The notes below the pieces were generated by a model, which was not told the origin of the DNA, ran no database searches, and saw only the letters and a list, made by a program, of their open reading frames with translations. The position numbers and the translations under genes were made by a program. A DNA stretch of 64,000 nt. It comes from Pseudomonas fluorescens. GTDB lineage: Bacteria > Pseudomonadota > Gammaproteobacteria > Pseudomonadales > Pseudomonadaceae. Below, piece by piece: positions 61,190-64,000 of the stretch (its first letter is position 1; the number at the start of each line of letters is the position of its first letter). Location of the stretch: positions 4,526,001-4,590,000 of the forward strand of contig LR782234.1 of the NCBI GenBank assembly GCA_902825215.1, written 5' to 3'.

Positions 61190-62533
61190 TCAGGCCTGGG
61201 CTGCTAGAACACGCCGTTCCCAGGGGGTGATTTCATCGAAGAAGCTGGTCAACTCCATGGTCTTCGAAGCGATGTAGCCTTCGATGAACTCGGGTCCGAA
61301 CAGTTCCCTGGCCAAGTGGCTACGCTTCAGACGTTCCAGAGCAGCATGCAAGGTACACGGCAACGCAAGATTGTCCGGCACGACAAACTCGCCCTGGATC
61401 GCCGCGCTGGGCTCAAGCTCCTGCTCAATGCCATGCAAACCCGCGGCCAGACTGGCGGCCAGTGCCAGATACGGATTCGCATCGGCGCCCGGCAAGCGGT
61501 TTTCGACCCGACGAGCGACCGGCGCGCTGGCCGGAATGCGCAGCCCGGCGGCCCGGTTATCGTGCGACCAGCAGGCATTGTTCGGCGACGCATACGGATG
61601 GCACAGGCGCTGATAGGAATTCACATTGGGCGCAAACAGTGCGGTGAAGTCCGCCATGGCTGCCTGCTGGCCACCGATGAAATGGCGGAACATCGCGGTC
61701 GCCTCACCGCTCGCGTCACTGAAGACATTCCTGCCGCTGCCGATCTCGACCACGCTCTGGTGAATGTGCATCGAACTGCCCGGCGTGTGCGCCAGCGGCT
61801 TGGCCATGCACACCACGGTCAGGCCGTGCTTGAGCGCGACCTCTTTGAGCAGGTGCTTGAACAGGAACGTCTGGTCCGCCAGCAGCAACGGATCGCCATG
61901 CAGCAGATTGATCTCGAACTGGCTGACGCCCATCTCGTGCATGAAGGTGTCGCGCGGCAAGCCCAGCGCGGCCATGCATTTATAGACTTCACTGAAGAAC
62001 GGCCGCAAACCGTTATTGGAACTGACGCTGAACGCCGATTGGCCGTCCTCGCGACGACCGTCGAGGCCGACGGGTGGGCGAAACGCTTGGGTCGGGTCAG
62101 GGTTGGGCGCGAAGACAAAAAACTCCAGCTCGGTCGCCACCACTGGCGCCAATCCGCTCGCGGCGTAGCGAGCAATGACTTTCTTCAACTGACCACGGGT
62201 CGACAGCGGCGAGCTCTCACCGCTCAGCTCGTCGGCATCGCAAATCGCCAGGGCGCGCGGCTCGTCGCTCCAGGGCAGGCGATGGATCTGGGTCGGTTCG
62301 GCGACCAGCGCCAGATCGCCGTCATCGCTGCCGTAAAACCGCGCCGGCGGATAACCGCCCATGATGCATTGCAGCAGCACCCCCCGCGCCAACTGCAGAC
62401 GCCGCCCTTCGAGGAAACCCTCGGCAGTCATCACTTTGCCGCGCGGCACGCCGTTGAGATCCGGCGTTACACATTCAATCTCATCAATGCCCGTCAGTCG
62501 CTGTGCGAGTGAGCGCTGGCCATCGGTTGTCAT
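61190..62533 (-). CDS. Glutamine synthetase-like ligase (PuuA-type)
   Basis: A 447-residue member of the glutamine-synthetase superfamily. GS-type ATP/metal motifs are present: FFVFAPNPDPT-adjacent Glu pair (VVATELEFF), EINLLHGDPLLLAD, GSSMHIHQSV and NRAAGLRIPASAP. The length and divergence from GlnA suggest gamma-glutamylpolyamine synthetase or a similar amine ligase. Start MTTDGQRSLAQRL was used. No puuBCD-type genes are visible here, so the substrate is not settled. Confidence 0.85.
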   Translation of the reverse strand: MTTDGQRSLAQRLTGIDEIECVTPDLNGVPRGKVMTAEGFLEGRRLQLARGVLLQCIMGGYPPARFYGSDDGDLALVAEPTQIHRLPWSDEPRALAICDADELSGESSPLSTRGQLKKVIARYAASGLAPVVATELEFFVFAPNPDPTQAFRPPVGLDGRREDGQSAFSVSSNNGLRPFFSEVYKCMAALGLPRDTFMHEMGVSQFEINLLHGDPLLLADQTFLFKHLLKEVALKHGLTVVCMAKPLAHTPGSSMHIHQSVVEIGSGRNVFSDASGEATAMFRHFIGGQQAAMADFTALFAPNVNSYQRLCHPYASPNNACWSHDNRAAGLRIPASAPVARRVENRLPGADANPYLALAASLAAGLHGIEQELEPSAAIQGEFVVPDNLALPCTLHAALERLKRSHLARELFGPEFIEGYIASKTMELTSFFDEITPWERRVLAAQA

Positions 62534-62630
62534 GACGCAATCCTTGTTATTGTGCGAGCCGCGAACGGCGACCCGTACAAAATAGGCTCCGGCTGTTCGG
62601 AATATCAAGCAACGTCAGCAAAAACCGACG

Positions 62631-63323
62631 TTACGGCAGATACAGACTGAACACTCCGCCGCCGAGCGGCCCGCCATTGCTGATTTCCGTGCGCCCTTCC
62701 ACACCATTGCGCTGATGCAGCGCCGCGATGCGATTGGCAAAGTACAGGCCGAGCCCGGTACTGCCGCTGCTGTGATTGATGCCCTGCACGTAATCGGCCT
62801 GACGCTCGAGCATCTCACGCGGATAACCGGCGCCGTCATCGTTGATGCTCAGGACCAGTTGCCCGGCCTCGTCGCTGACGGTGATCAGCAACGACTCGCG
62901 CGCATAACGAATGGCGTTGTTGATGCAGTTGCTCAGCACCGAAGCGATCAGCTCGCGATCGAAGAAACCCAGCGGGCTCAGCGGATCGACTTCATAGGTG
63001 GCAATGATGCCACGGCTGGCGAACACCTCTTGATGCGCGGCCAGTTGCGCCTCGATGAAATCGTCGAGTTCGTGATAGGCCGGTTGCAGCGGCAGCTGAT
63101 TGACGCCGAGCTTGTACAGCCCGAGCAACTGCACAAGCATGCCGTTGAGGTGAGCGAACTCGAAGTCGATCACGCCCTGCTCCGCGCCCTCGCGCTGCGC
63201 TTGCGGCAGACGCGCCAGCCATTGGCTGTGCGCCTGCATGAGCATGGCCAGGGAGTTTTTCATGTCGTGGACGGTGGAGGCGATCACCGTGGAAAAATCC
63301 AGCGCCTGCTCATCGTGGTTCAT
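62631..63323 (-). CDS. Soluble sensor histidine kinase, short form
   Basis: A 230-residue protein without membrane segments. An H-box-like STVHDMKNSLAMLMQAH near residues 16-30 and an HATPase domain (LSNCINNAIRYARESL, INDDGAGYP, GSTGLGLYFANRIAALH) are seen. It has no input domain of its own. Its start overlaps the stop of the TPR gene by 4 bp, so the two probably act together in one phosphosignalling unit. Confidence 0.85.
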   Translation of the reverse strand: MNHDEQALDFSTVIASTVHDMKNSLAMLMQAHSQWLARLPQAQREGAEQGVIDFEFAHLNGMLVQLLGLYKLGVNQLPLQPAYHELDDFIEAQLAAHQEVFASRGIIATYEVDPLSPLGFFDRELIASVLSNCINNAIRYARESLLITVSDEAGQLVLSINDDGAGYPREMLERQADYVQGINHSSGSTGLGLYFANRIAALHQRNGVEGRTEISNGGPLGGGVFSLYLP

Positions 63324-64000
63324 TCGCCAAACGCCTTGCTTTTCAGCTTCTGATAACGCGCAAAACGCGCGTCGGTGTCGGGCATCAGGCCGACCATTTT
63401 CAGGCAGGCCCGACATTCTTCCAGCTCCGCCGACGGCACACTGGTATCGGTGCCGTGCAGCAGCGACTGGGCCAGGTTCAGCGCGATACTGAGGTTCTTC
63501 GGTTGCATCTTCAACGCCTTGCGGAACACCTCGCGGGCTTCCACCAGGTTGCCGGTCTTGTACACCCGCACGCCCTGACGGTTGAGGTCGGCAGCGGCGT
63601 TGCTGGAGCTGAGAATGGTCGGATCATCGGTGAGCTTGGCAATGTCTTTCATCACCGCCGGGTCATCGCCGTAGATTTCCGCGCAGCTCTTGAGCATCGA
63701 GGTGCCCGCTTCGGCCTGCCCGAGCATCTGCAACTGCTTGGCCACCAGCAACGCCGCTTCCGGGCTCATGAACTGTTCCATGCCATCGAGGCGCATCAGC
63801 GCTTGTTCAGTGAGTTTGTCGGCGGTTTCGGCATCGTTGAGCAGCAGACTGGTGGCTTTCATCAGCCGCGCACGAATCTGCAGACCCGGGTCACTCGGGT
63901 TTTCTTTGGCGACCGCGCTGAGCGTGGTGTTGATCTCCAGTCGCGTGCGCGTATCGAGACCGCGATCACTGCCCTTGCTGATCAGCGCATGCGCCAGGCC
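63320..64000 (-). CDS. TPR-repeat protein (C-terminal part; gene runs off the window)
   Basis: The last 226 codons of a longer minus-strand gene are visible; the frame is open to the window edge. The sequence consists of TPR-like helical pairs: NPSDPGLQIRARLMKATSLLL, LNRQGVRVYKTGNLVEAREVFRKALKMQPKNLSIALNLAQSLL. In pseudomonads a protein with an N-terminal receiver and C-terminal TPRs often precedes a short kinase like the downstream gene, so a receiver upstream of the edge is possible but not seen. Confidence 0.8.
   Translation of the reverse strand, partial: GLAHALISKGSDRGLDTRTRLEINTTLSAVAKENPSDPGLQIRARLMKATSLLLNDAETADKLTEQALMRLDGMEQFMSPEAALLVAKQLQMLGQAEAGTSMLKSCAEIYGDDPAVMKDIAKLTDDPTILSSSNAAADLNRQGVRVYKTGNLVEAREVFRKALKMQPKNLSIALNLAQSLLHGTDTSVPSAELEECRACLKMVGLMPDTDARFARYQKLKSKAFGE

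Overview
The window reads as chromosome of a fluorescent Pseudomonas, most likely the P. fluorescens group. The evidence is high GC, recognisable Pseudomonas core genes (fabA-fabB, relA-rlmD-cysM, gacS, oprH-phoP-phoQ, a PcpS-type phosphopantetheinyl transferase, a two-ATP-cone NrdA, flgBCDE-cheR-cheV-flgA-flgMN) and many REP-type inverted repeats of kinds common in this group. I saw no rRNA, tRNA, CRISPR array, prophage or intact insertion sequence.

Layout. 1-4.2 kb: acyl-CoA synthetase and thioesterase, sixA, a small membrane protein and gpsA, all on the minus strand. 4.4-9.4 kb: a tightly coupled plus-strand operon of TonB-dependent receptor, periplasmic binding-protein-like protein and hybrid histidine kinase, followed by fabA-fabB. 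12-20.5 kb, minus strand: DUF2058 gene, mazG, relA, rlmD, cysM and a two-component pair. 20.7-24.5 kb: gacS and ldhA. 24.5-32.7 kb: mixed housekeeping genes (zinc-ribbon protein, META lipoprotein, TlpA-like thioredoxin, arsC-wrbA-DUF2069, Tag-like glycosylase, ttcA, Yip1-like protein, sprT, a CaiB-type CoA-transferase). 32.8-35.5 kb: dctA and a divergent AraC regulator. 35.6-42.8 kb: phoQ-phoP-oprH, a dienelactone hydrolase, pcpS and an RstBA-like two-component pair. 43-46.5 kb: nrdA with a long, signal-rich leader. 46.7-51.5 kb: a 1621-residue RTX protein built of near-identical 204-residue units. 51.8-59.7 kb: the flagellar/chemotaxis block flgEDCB, cheR, cheV, flgA, flgM, flgN and a YcgR-type PilZ gene. 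59.7-64 kb: MFS transporter, glutamine-synthetase-like gene, a soluble histidine kinase and a truncated TPR-protein gene.

How it works together. Signal transduction dominates: GacS, a fabA-linked hybrid kinase, PhoPQ, an RstBA-like pair, a gacS-linked OmpR-type pair, CheV/CheR and a terminal kinase. Control sites can be read directly: four 11-bp-phased PhoP-like hexamers before oprH, sigma-54 motifs before dctA, flgB and flgA, a sigma-28 motif before flgM, a DnaA box before nrdA, and two matching palindromes between dctA and the AraC gene. REP hairpin pairs of at least three sequence families sit in about a dozen intergenic gaps; one reaches into the 3' end of a kinase gene and another lies inside the oprH-phoP operon.

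The most distinctive items are the receptor/binding-protein/kinase operon at 4.4-9.4 kb, the 612-bp repeat array of the RTX gene, and the gacS-linked kinase whose C-terminus is REP-derived. Family names come from reading the protein sequences; no database search was run.
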